A stretch of DNA of 19,185 bases from NCBI GenBank assembly GCA_051009015.1, contig JBPCWZ010000077.1:1-19185 (forward strand), written 5' to 3'. Within the stretch, counting starts at the first letter, position 1, and each line of letters begins with the position of its first letter. The notes beneath the pieces were generated by a model, which was given only the letters and a program-made list of their open reading frames with translations, was not told where the DNA came from and searched no databases. Source of the DNA: JAHRAH01 sp051009015 (GTDB lineage: Bacteria; Pseudomonadota; Gammaproteobacteria; Tethybacterales; Persebacteraceae). This document shows, piece after piece, positions 7,141 through 13,266 of the stretch. The position numbers and the translations under genes are program-made.

Positions 7141-7208
7141 GGTCGCCCTTTCAGGGCTTATTTGTTTAATATGCCGATTCACGGGGCGCTGTCCCGTGCT
7201 ATGAGCAG
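7141..7208 (-). repeat. Modular palindromic repeat, copy 2 (inverted)
   Basis: Read on the minus strand it runs CCTGCTCATAGCACGGGA, CAGCGCCCCGTGAATCGGCAT, a variable AT-rich linker, then AGCCCTGAAAGGGCGACC. This follows the internal order of copy 1 with point differences and without the inserted GCGCGAAAGCGCGC. With copy 1 it makes a large imperfect inverted repeat; the GCCCTGAAAGGGC units at 7057 and 7145-7158 bound a 102-bp segment like terminal inverted repeats. Confidence 0.7.
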
Positions 7209-7263
7209 GTCGGCCTGGCAGGACTTGGGGAAAGCGCCGCCTTGGGAGGCGATGAGGTAGGAG

Positions 7264-7283
7264 ATTCCCGCTTTCGCGGGAAT
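7264..7283. repeat. dRS3-like 20-bp palindrome, inverted orientation
   Basis: ATTCCCGCTTTCGCGGGAAT followed by GACGAGG. A further half copy, GCGGGAATGACGG, follows at about 7295-7307. Confidence 0.85.
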
Positions 7284-7312
7284 GACGAGGGGGGCGGGAA
7301 TGACGGTATTAA

Positions 7313-7527
7313 AGCCCTGAAAGGGCGTCCTGTTCATAGCACGGGGCAACGCCCCGTGACGGCATCATAATAGTTATTGATTATCGCGCTAGCGATAATC
7401 TGTCGCATTGTTGCAAAGCAACAATGCCGCGCCCGCCAAAGTGGGCGCTTTTATATCCATAGCCCTGTAAGGGCGTCCCGCCCGTTTGACATTCGCCGCC
7501 GTTGTTTTCGGTCGCCCTTTCAGGGCT
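7313..7527 (+). repeat. Modular palindromic repeat, copy 3, with extra hairpins
   Basis: It starts with the same 37 bases as copy 1, then a perfect CACGGGGC/GCCCCGTG hairpin and CGGCAT. A variable insert of three adjacent hairpins (7379-7448) follows, then AGCCCTGTAAGGGCGTCC (7461-7478) and the inverted unit GGTCGCCCTTTCAGGGCT (7510-7527). The last two units bound a 67-bp segment with near-perfect terminal inverted repeats. Confidence 0.65.
7379..7448. repeat. Three adjacent perfect hairpins
   Basis: Stems GATTATCGC/GCGATAATC (7379-7400, loop GCTA), GCATTGTTGC/GCAACAATGC (7405-7427, loop AAA) and GCGCCC/GGGCGC (7429-7448) lie side by side. They differ in sequence but have similar size. They could act as terminators or as structured parts of a repeat; none is followed by a clear T-tract. 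Confidence 0.65.
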
Positions 7528-7565
7528 TTTATAATGTCGCCGCTTGCGCGGCGATGGTTTAGTAG

Positions 7566-7585
7566 ATTCCCGCTTTTGCGGGAAT
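7566..7585. repeat. dRS3-like 20-bp palindrome, T variant
   Basis: ATTCCCGCTTTTGCGGGAAT followed by GACGG, with loop TTTT instead of TTTC. The hairpin GTCGCCGC/GCGGCGAT lies just upstream. It is about 100 bases before the ankyrin start codon. Confidence 0.85.
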
Positions 7586-7687
7586 GACGGAATTTGGCGG
7601 GTTTTGCCGAAAATGGCATTTTGGGCGAATCTTGTAGTATCATATCGCCGTGCAATAACCGCCGCAACACATTACAAGGAGACAACA

Positions 7688-8806
7688 ATGACACAACCGA
7701 ATTTGACGCTTTTGCATGCGGCGGCGTGTTTGGGCAATACCGCCGAAGTTAACCGCCTGATTGACGGCGGGGCGGATGTCAACGCAAAAGATAATCGCGA
7801 CTGGATGCCTTTGCATCTTGCGGCAATGTACGGTCATACCGAAATCGCGCGTGTCCTTGTCAAAGCGGGCGCGGATATTGAAGCGAAAAGCAAAAGTGGT
7901 ATGACACCTTTTCGTGCTGCGTCATGGAAAGAACATACCGAAACCGCGCTTGTCCTTGCCGAAGAGGGGGCGGATATTGACGCAAAAGATAAATATGGCT
8001 GGACATCTCTGCATTTTGCGGCACAGCGCGGCAAAACAGAAAATGCGCGAGCTTTTATCAATGCGGGAGCGCGTGTTGATGCTAAAACCAACAATGGCTA
8101 CACGCCTTTGCATTTTGCGGCACAGCGCGGCCGAGGCGATATCGCACTTGCTCTTGTCAAAGCGGGGGCGGATGTTAACGCCAAAGCGCAATTTGGCGTG
8201 ACGCCTTTGCATTTTGCGGCAGGGAATGGCCGGGGTAATATCACATCTGCCCTTATCAAGGCGAGGGCGGAGGTTGAGGCAAAAGATAATGAGGGCGATA
8301 CGCCTCTTCATCTTGCGGCGGCGAAATGCCGATACGCAAGTTCATTTTGGGTTACCTTTTTATTTTGGGTTACCTTGTCCAAAGCGGATATTAACGCCAA
8401 AAATAACAAGGGCGCAACGCCTTTGCATTTGGCGGCAATGTATGGTCCTGCCGAAACGATGCTTGCCCTTGTCAAAGCGGGGGCGGCTATTGACGCAAAA
8501 GATAACAATGGCAAGACGCCTTTGCATTTTGCGGCAGTGAGAGGTCAAACCAAAATTACGCTTGCCTTTATAGAAGCGGGGGCGGCTATTGACGCAAAAG
8601 ACGACCGTGGACTGACACCTTTGCATTGGGCGGCGGTAGAATGTCAAACCAAAACCGTTCGTGCCCTTGTCAAAGCAGGGGCGGATGTGTTTGCGCGATG
8701 GGATTCGGGAGGAACGCCGTTAGAGAGAGCCTTAGCAGCGAGTGGCGGCTGGGATAGCGAAACCGTGCGCATTCTGCGGGAAGCGATGGAAAAGCAGGGC
8801 GGTTAA
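7688..8806 (+). CDS. Ankyrin-repeat protein (about 11 repeats)
   Basis: The 372-residue product is almost wholly ankyrin repeats, a protein-binding scaffold; the partner cannot be told from sequence. I count about eleven 33-residue units of the form GxTPLHxAAxxGxTExxxxLVKAGADxxAKDN. The first begins at LTLLHAAACLGNTAEV and the last is a degenerate cap (GGTPLERALAASGG...). The frame is open further upstream, but ATG 7688 has AAGGAG 7 bases before it. There is no signal peptide or membrane segment, so the protein is cytoplasmic or exported by a system reading a non-cleaved signal. Repeat 7 is broken by a hydrophobic insert (FWVTFLFWVTL). Flanking dRS3-like repeats on both sides and lack of operon partners suggest an accessory gene. 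Ankyrin proteins are enriched in host-associated bacteria; an effector role is inference. Confidence 0.93.
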   Translation: MTQPNLTLLHAAACLGNTAEVNRLIDGGADVNAKDNRDWMPLHLAAMYGHTEIARVLVKAGADIEAKSKSGMTPFRAASWKEHTETALVLAEEGADIDAKDKYGWTSLHFAAQRGKTENARAFINAGARVDAKTNNGYTPLHFAAQRGRGDIALALVKAGADVNAKAQFGVTPLHFAAGNGRGNITSALIKARAEVEAKDNEGDTPLHLAAAKCRYASSFWVTFLFWVTLSKADINAKNNKGATPLHLAAMYGPAETMLALVKAGAAIDAKDNNGKTPLHFAAVRGQTKITLAFIEAGAAIDAKDDRGLTPLHWAAVECQTKTVRALVKAGADVFARWDSGGTPLERALAASGGWDSETVRILREAMEKQGG

Positions 8807-8828
8807 TGGCATTGGCGGCGCTTTGTAG

Positions 8829-8848
8829 ATTCCCGCTTTTGCGGGAAT
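8829..8848. terminator. dRS3-like palindrome between convergent genes, possible bidirectional terminator
   Basis: ATTCCCGCTTTTGCGGGAAT lies in the 76-base gap between the ankyrin stop and the trpG stop. On the plus strand the hairpin is followed by AACGGGGTTTTTG, a modest T-run. It is the only structure available to end both transcripts, so a termination role is plausible but unproven. Confidence 0.5.
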
Positions 8849-8882
8849 AACGGGGTTTTTGTTTTCGGGCGTTTTCGAGTGA

Positions 8883-9452
8883 TTATGCACCGAGGTAGTG
8901 ACGCAAAAAGTTTTGCAAAAGCGGTTTGCCTTCGGGTGTCATTATGGATTCGGGATGAAACTGCACGCTCTCGCGCGGCAGGGTTTTGTGGCGCATTGCC
9001 ATTACTTCTCCGCCGCCCCTTGCCGATATCTCAAAAACAGCGGGGATGGAATCCTCGGCAAGCGCCAAAGAATGATAACGCATTACCGTCATCGGCGACG
9101 GCAGGTTGTCAAAGATAGTTTTGCCGTCATGTTTTATCGGCGAAGTTTTGCCGTGCATCAAATGCCGGGCGGCGACAACTTTGGCGCCGAAGGTCTCGCC
9201 CAGTGCCTGATGACCGAGGCACACGCCCAGCACCGGAATGTTATCCGCCGCGGACAAAACATCCTTGGTAATGCCCGCCGAGTCGGGGCGTCCGGGTCCC
9301 GGCGAGATGACAATCGCGCGCGGGTTTTGCGAAAGCAATGCTTCGGCGCCAATGGCATCGTTGCGCCATACCCGCACTTCCGCGCCCAGTTCGCCGAGAT
9401 ACTGAAACAGGTTATAGGTGAAAGAATCGTAGTTGTCTATCAGCGCTATCAT
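8883..9452 (-). CDS. trpG: Anthranilate synthase component II / glutamine amidotransferase (TrpG/PabA type)
   Basis: Releases ammonia from glutamine for anthranilate synthase, and in many bacteria also for aminodeoxychorismate synthase. The 189-residue class I amidotransferase starts MIALIDNYDSFTYNLFQYL, has the oxyanion strand VISPGPGRP, nucleophile Cys78 in GVCLGHQ, and His166/Glu168 in VQFHPESI. Length is typical. ATG 9452 is 2 bases after the trpE stop, so the two subunits are probably co-translated. It is last of the seven-gene minus-strand cluster. No separate pabA is visible, so a dual role in folate synthesis is possible. Confidence 0.93.
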   Translation of the reverse strand: MIALIDNYDSFTYNLFQYLGELGAEVRVWRNDAIGAEALLSQNPRAIVISPGPGRPDSAGITKDVLSAADNIPVLGVCLGHQALGETFGAKVVAARHLMHGKTSPIKHDGKTIFDNLPSPMTVMRYHSLALAEDSIPAVFEISARGGGEVMAMRHKTLPRESVQFHPESIMTPEGKPLLQNFLRHYLGA

Positions 9453-9454
9453 TG

Positions 9455-10975
9455 TTATTCCCCCGGCGCGGCTTGTGCCATTTGCGCGGCGCGCAAAACG
9501 GCTTTTGCTTTGCTTTCCGTTTCTTCATATTCTTTTTGCGGGTCGGAATCGGCGACGACTCCGCCGCCCGCTTGTGCATAACAAACGCCGTCCTTGATAA
9601 CCATCGCGCGAATGACAATGCAAGTCGCCATATTGCCGTCATAGCCGAAAAAACCGGCAAAACCGCCGTAGGCATTGCGCTTGCACGGTTCAATGTCGTT
9701 TATGATTTGCATCGCCCGCACTTTGGGCGCGCCGCTGAGCGTCCCCGCCGGAAAAGCCGCCCGCGCCAAATCAAAAGCGCTTTTGCCCGCCGCCATTTCG
9801 CCGCTAACATCGGAGCACATGTGCATAACATGCGAATAGCGTTCCATCGCGCAAAACTTGTGCGGCGGCACGGCGACCGTGCCTATCTTTGCCACTCGCC
9901 CGATATCGTTGCGCCCCAAATCCACCAGCATTAAATGTTCGGCGCGCTCTTTGGCGTCATTGCGAAGTTGCTCTTCCATCCGCAAATCTTCGGCGGCAGT
10001 TTTGCCGCGCGGGCGCGTTCCCGCTATCGGGCGAATCATCGCTTTGCCGTTTTCGCACGATGCCAATAACTCCGGCGACGATGCGGCGACGACAAAACCC
10101 CCGCACTTGAAATAAAACATATAAGGAGAAGGATTGACGCGGCGCAAACTGCGGTAGAGATGAAAAGCGGGCGCGGGCTGCGCAAAAGACAAACGGCGGG
10201 ACGGCACCGCCTGAAAGATATCACCGGCGGCAATGTGTTTTTTGACGCGCTCCACCGCCGCGCAGTATTCCGCGCGCGAGAAGTTGCTTTTTGTTTTCAG
10301 CGGCGGCGGCGCGGCGTTGGAATGCGGGATTTGCGGCGGCGGCGCGTTTGGTTTTTTGGCGGCGGCGGCAAGCAGTTGCTCGGCGTCACGGCGCGCGGAA
10401 TGATAAAACTTCTGCCAGCCGCCCTGCCCTTCTTCGCGCCGGCAGTTGCGCACGATATAAAGATTATGGCGGTGATGGTCAAAGATAAGGAGTGTTTCGG
10501 TTTCCATCCATGCCATATCGGGAATGCCCAGTTCGTCCGGGTTTTCATCGCCAATCGGTTCGTAATAGCGCGCGCAATCATAACCGGCATAGCCGACAAT
10601 GCCGCCCAGAAAAGGCGGCAACTCCGCCACCGGCGCGCGCAAATAAGGGCGCATGCGCTTTTCCAATTCCGCCAGCGGGTCGGCGCATGGTTTTTCTTCA
10701 ATCACTTTGCCATCTTTGTCGCGCACGCAAAAGATGCCGTTTTGCAGAGTCAGCAAGCGGCGCGGCGATGCGCCCATATAACTGTAGCGGCTGTTTTTGC
10801 CGACATCGGCGCTTTCCAGCAAAAAGGCGCATTCGCTGTTTTGCTCTATGTTTTCAAAAGCCGACCAGACAAAAAGATTATCCACCGGCGCGCAAAACAC
10901 CAGCGGAAAAATGGCATCGCCCTGCGCCTCGGCATAGCGGCAAAACGCGGCGGCATCGGGATTTATGACTATCAT
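9455..10975 (-). CDS. trpE: Anthranilate synthase component I
   Basis: Converts chorismate to anthranilate with ammonia from TrpG, the first committed tryptophan step. The 506-residue product has the N-terminal regulatory part with FLLESADVGKNSRYSYMG (LLES is the tryptophan feedback element) and the chorismate-binding domain with IAAGDIFQAVPSRRL, IRPIAGTRPRG, DLGRNDIGRV, FPAGTLSGAPKVRAM and AQAGGGVVADSDPQKEYEE. LLES and adjacent trpG favour TrpE over PabB. ATG 10975 overlaps the fabD stop as ATGA, a tight link of tryptophan and fatty-acid genes. I see no Trp-rich leader peptide or attenuator directly upstream, where fabD lies. A Pro/Ala-rich linker (PNAPPPQIPHSNAAPPPLK) separates the two halves. 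Confidence 0.93.
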   Translation of the reverse strand: MIVINPDAAAFCRYAEAQGDAIFPLVFCAPVDNLFVWSAFENIEQNSECAFLLESADVGKNSRYSYMGASPRRLLTLQNGIFCVRDKDGKVIEEKPCADPLAELEKRMRPYLRAPVAELPPFLGGIVGYAGYDCARYYEPIGDENPDELGIPDMAWMETETLLIFDHHRHNLYIVRNCRREEGQGGWQKFYHSARRDAEQLLAAAAKKPNAPPPQIPHSNAAPPPLKTKSNFSRAEYCAAVERVKKHIAAGDIFQAVPSRRLSFAQPAPAFHLYRSLRRVNPSPYMFYFKCGGFVVAASSPELLASCENGKAMIRPIAGTRPRGKTAAEDLRMEEQLRNDAKERAEHLMLVDLGRNDIGRVAKIGTVAVPPHKFCAMERYSHVMHMCSDVSGEMAAGKSAFDLARAAFPAGTLSGAPKVRAMQIINDIEPCKRNAYGGFAGFFGYDGNMATCIVIRAMVIKDGVCYAQAGGGVVADSDPQKEYEETESKAKAVLRAAQMAQAAPGE

Positions 10976-11892
10976 GACAACCCCGCCAAATCGGCAGATG
11001 ATGCCAGCGGCAAATGTTCAACATCAGCGGCAATGCGCTTGTTCATCTGCGTCAGCACTTTGCCCGGACCGCATTCGTATATTACGCCAATATCCATATC
11101 GGCAATTTTATTAACGCTGCCAACCCAGCCGACCGGCTCTGTCAAATGCCGCCGCAACAAAGCCAAAATATCGCCGGTGTTTTGTGCCGCCGCCGCCGAT
11201 ACATTGTGAATAACCGGCGGCGATGGCATCGTTATCGCCAACTTGTCCAACTCTTCGCCCATCATCGCCGCGGCGTTTTTCATCAACGGGCAATGCGAAG
11301 CACAACTCATCTGCAAACGAATAAATCGTTTTGCCCCGGCATTCTTGAATGATTCTTCGGCGCGTGCCAGATCTTCGCTTTCTCCGGCGATGACGGTTTG
11401 TTGCGGCGCATTGTAGTTTGCCGCCCAGACCATAATATTCTTCTCCCGAAAACCGGCGCAAAGTTTATCGGCAATATCGCCGCCGATGCCAACCGCCGCC
11501 GCCATCGCCCCGCCGGCGTTTTGCATCAACTCACCGCGCCGCCGCACAAGTTTGACCGCCGCGCCAAACTCCAAACTTCCGCCGCAAACCAATGCGGCAT
11601 ATTCTCCCAAACTATGCCCTGCCATGGCAACAACAACATCCGCCGCCGCCGTTAAGCCCGAAGCGCGATAAACGCCAACATCCGTCGCCAGCATTACGGG
11701 TTGCGTGTTTGCCGTGTCGTGAAGGGCATCATCGCGCCCGTCTATCATCTTAATGAAATCGCAACCTGCGATATCGGATGCCTCGCGCAAAGTGTCGGCA
11801 ACTTGCCGGTGCGCCGCATAACCGGCAAGCATGTCAAACGATTGCGACCCCTGCCCGGGAAAAACAACCGCGCATCGCCGCCCGCCTACCAT
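10972..11892 (-). CDS. fabD: Malonyl-CoA:ACP transacylase
   Basis: Transfers malonyl groups from CoA to acyl carrier protein for type II fatty-acid synthesis. The 306-residue product starts CAVVFPGQGSQ, has active Ser94 in AGHSLGEYAAL, the conserved Arg in LVRRRGELMQ, His200 in SCASHCPLM, and GPGKVLTQMNKRI near the end. Length equals the family norm. The ATG at 11892 lies 7 bases inside fabH, and the stop overlaps trpE. The fabG and acpP genes that usually follow fabD are replaced here by trpE. Confidence 0.96.
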   Translation of the reverse strand: MVGGRRCAVVFPGQGSQSFDMLAGYAAHRQVADTLREASDIAGCDFIKMIDGRDDALHDTANTQPVMLATDVGVYRASGLTAAADVVVAMAGHSLGEYAALVCGGSLEFGAAVKLVRRRGELMQNAGGAMAAAVGIGGDIADKLCAGFREKNIMVWAANYNAPQQTVIAGESEDLARAEESFKNAGAKRFIRLQMSCASHCPLMKNAAAMMGEELDKLAITMPSPPVIHNVSAAAAQNTGDILALLRRHLTEPVGWVGSVNKIADMDIGVIYECGPGKVLTQMNKRIAADVEHLPLASSADLAGLS

Positions 11893-12833
11893 ATCAGCAA
11901 AGCCGCGCCCCAGGTAAAGCCGCCGCCCGCCGCCGCAAGCAATATTGAATCGCCGCTTTGGAAATTACCCGCCGCCATCGCCAGCGGCACGGATGCGGCG
12001 GAAGTGTTGCTGTGGTCGGATACCGAAAACAATGTCCGCTCGCTGGCGATATTCAGCCGCTTGCGCACGGCGTCAATAATGCGGCTGTTTGCCTGATGCG
12101 GGACAAACCAATCGGGGCTTTCGCCCGATAAATGACGCAAAACTTCGCGCGATGACTCGGTCATCTTTTCGGTGGCAAAACGATAAACCGCCGCGCCGTC
12201 CATTCTGGTATAAGGGTCGCCTTCCAGTTTGCCGTCTTTGACATGCGCTTTTACCGTCAGTTTGTCGGCGTATTTTCCATCGGCGGCGATTTTTGCGGCG
12301 ACAATGCCCGGCTTGTCCGATGCGACCAAAACCGCCGCTCCCGCGCCGTCGCCAAACAAAACGCAAGTAGCGCGGTCCTGCCAATCTATGATATGCGAGA
12401 AAACTTCCGCCCCGACAACCAAAACCCGCCGCGCCGCCTGTGCGCGAATCATCGCATCGCCGATAGTCAGCGCATACAAAAACCCGCTGCAAACCGCCTG
12501 CACATCAAAAGCCGCACACGGCGCAGCATCCAATGCCGCCTGCAACAAACACGCCGATGCCGGATATATCCTATCGGGCGTTGTTGTCGCAAAGATAATC
12601 GCATCCAACTGCGAAGCGCCAACCCCCGCCGCCGCCAGCGCTTTTTGCGCGGCGGGCAAAGCCAGATCGCTCGCCAACTCGCCGGGGGCTGCCAGATGAC
12701 GATGGCGGATGCCGGTGCGCGAGCGCACCCATTCGTCGCTTGTATCAACCCACTCGCGCAATGCGTCATTACTAACGCGGCGCTTTGGCAGATGACCGCC
12801 AACGCCGGCAATCGCCGAATACACCTTTGCCAT
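11886..12833 (-). CDS. fabH: Beta-ketoacyl-ACP synthase III
   Basis: Starts fatty-acid chains by condensing acetyl-CoA with malonyl-ACP. The 315-residue product shows the full Cys-His-Asn triad: Cys115 in VQAVCSGFLYAL, His246 in FVPHQANSRIID and Asn276 in SDHSNTSAASVP, plus DEWVRSRTGIRHR near the N terminus and the GDGAGAAVL strand. ATG 12833 is preferred to the adjacent in-frame TTG 12836. It follows rpmF by 15 bases; in most proteobacteria plsX sits in that gap. fabD overlaps the 3' end. Confidence 0.96.
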   Translation of the reverse strand: MAKVYSAIAGVGGHLPKRRVSNDALREWVDTSDEWVRSRTGIRHRHLAAPGELASDLALPAAQKALAAAGVGASQLDAIIFATTTPDRIYPASACLLQAALDAAPCAAFDVQAVCSGFLYALTIGDAMIRAQAARRVLVVGAEVFSHIIDWQDRATCVLFGDGAGAAVLVASDKPGIVAAKIAADGKYADKLTVKAHVKDGKLEGDPYTRMDGAAVYRFATEKMTESSREVLRHLSGESPDWFVPHQANSRIIDAVRKRLNIASERTLFSVSDHSNTSAASVPLAMAAGNFQSGDSILLAAAGGGFTWGAALLIW

Positions 12834-12848
12834 CAATGCAGCCGGTCG

Positions 12849-13232
12849 TCAGTTGCCGGGCGATGCGCTTTTGTTTTCGCTTTCGGTTTTCGCATCCGCG
12901 CTTTCGCTTGTTGCCGCGGCGGTTTTGTTCTCCTTAGCGGCGACAACCGGCGCGGCTTTGGCGGCGGCGGTTTTGTCGGCAATCGCGGGCGCGCTTTGGG
13001 CGGCGGGCTTGTCCGCTTTGGGCTTGCGCTTGATGATTTTCTTCTCCGGCAGCGGATTGACCACGGCGGCTAATATTTTCTTGCCGCGATAGTAGCCGTC
13101 CTTTGTCAGATGATGACGGCGGTGCAATTCGCCGGTTAGCGAATCGGTGCTGAGCGCCGGCGACGAAATCGCGCCATGCGACCGGCGGTGTCCGCGCCGC
13201 GAAGGTGATTTTTTGTTTTGTTGAACGGCCAT
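12849..13232 (-). CDS. rpmF: 50S ribosomal protein L32 with long C-terminal tail
   Basis: Residues 1 to about 55 are L32: MAVQQNKKSPSRRGHRRSH, then TGELHRRHHLTKDGYYRGKK, the cysteine-free type without a zinc ribbon. E. coli L32 ends near this point (57 residues). Here the protein runs on to 127 residues with a low-complexity tail of Lys, Ala, Pro, Glu, Ser and Asp (KADKPAAQSAPAIADKTAAA and similar). The frame is uninterrupted and the stop is 15 bases before fabH, so the tail is not an obvious sequencing artefact. ATG 13232 has GAGGA about 11 bases upstream. Such a tail would probably extend from the 50S surface; function unknown. Confidence 0.92.
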   Translation of the reverse strand: MAVQQNKKSPSRRGHRRSHGAISSPALSTDSLTGELHRRHHLTKDGYYRGKKILAAVVNPLPEKKIIKRKPKADKPAAQSAPAIADKTAAAKAAPVVAAKENKTAAATSESADAKTESENKSASPGN

Positions 13233-13266
13233 TGTTTGGTTTTCCTCGGTGTTGTGTGCAAACCCG

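Larger units (their letters stand above)
6407..7687. other. Gene-free repeat island between cmk and the ankyrin gene
   Basis: This 1.28 kb stretch has no credible protein gene apart from a possible 26-codon leader at 6612-6692. ORFs here are translations of palindromic repeats (SFPRKRES and AYAGMT-type peptides). It contains six full dRS3-like palindromes, three copies of a modular palindromic repeat, a branched 60-bp inverted-repeat structure at 6779-6838, three adjacent hairpins at 7379-7448, and a consensus promoter at 6568-6595. The two flanking genes diverge from the island. Confidence 0.85.

Noticed and set aside
6652..7182. Minus-strand ORF of 176 codons across the repeat island
   Set aside because: Its peptide is made of translated palindromes (SRFRGND, SFPRKRES, AFAGMTR); no ribosome binding site or family motif.
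6457..7585. CRISPR-like array from repeated 20-bp palindromes
   Set aside because: Spacing is irregular (15 to over 300 bases), orientation flips, intervening sequences are themselves repeats, and no cas genes are present.
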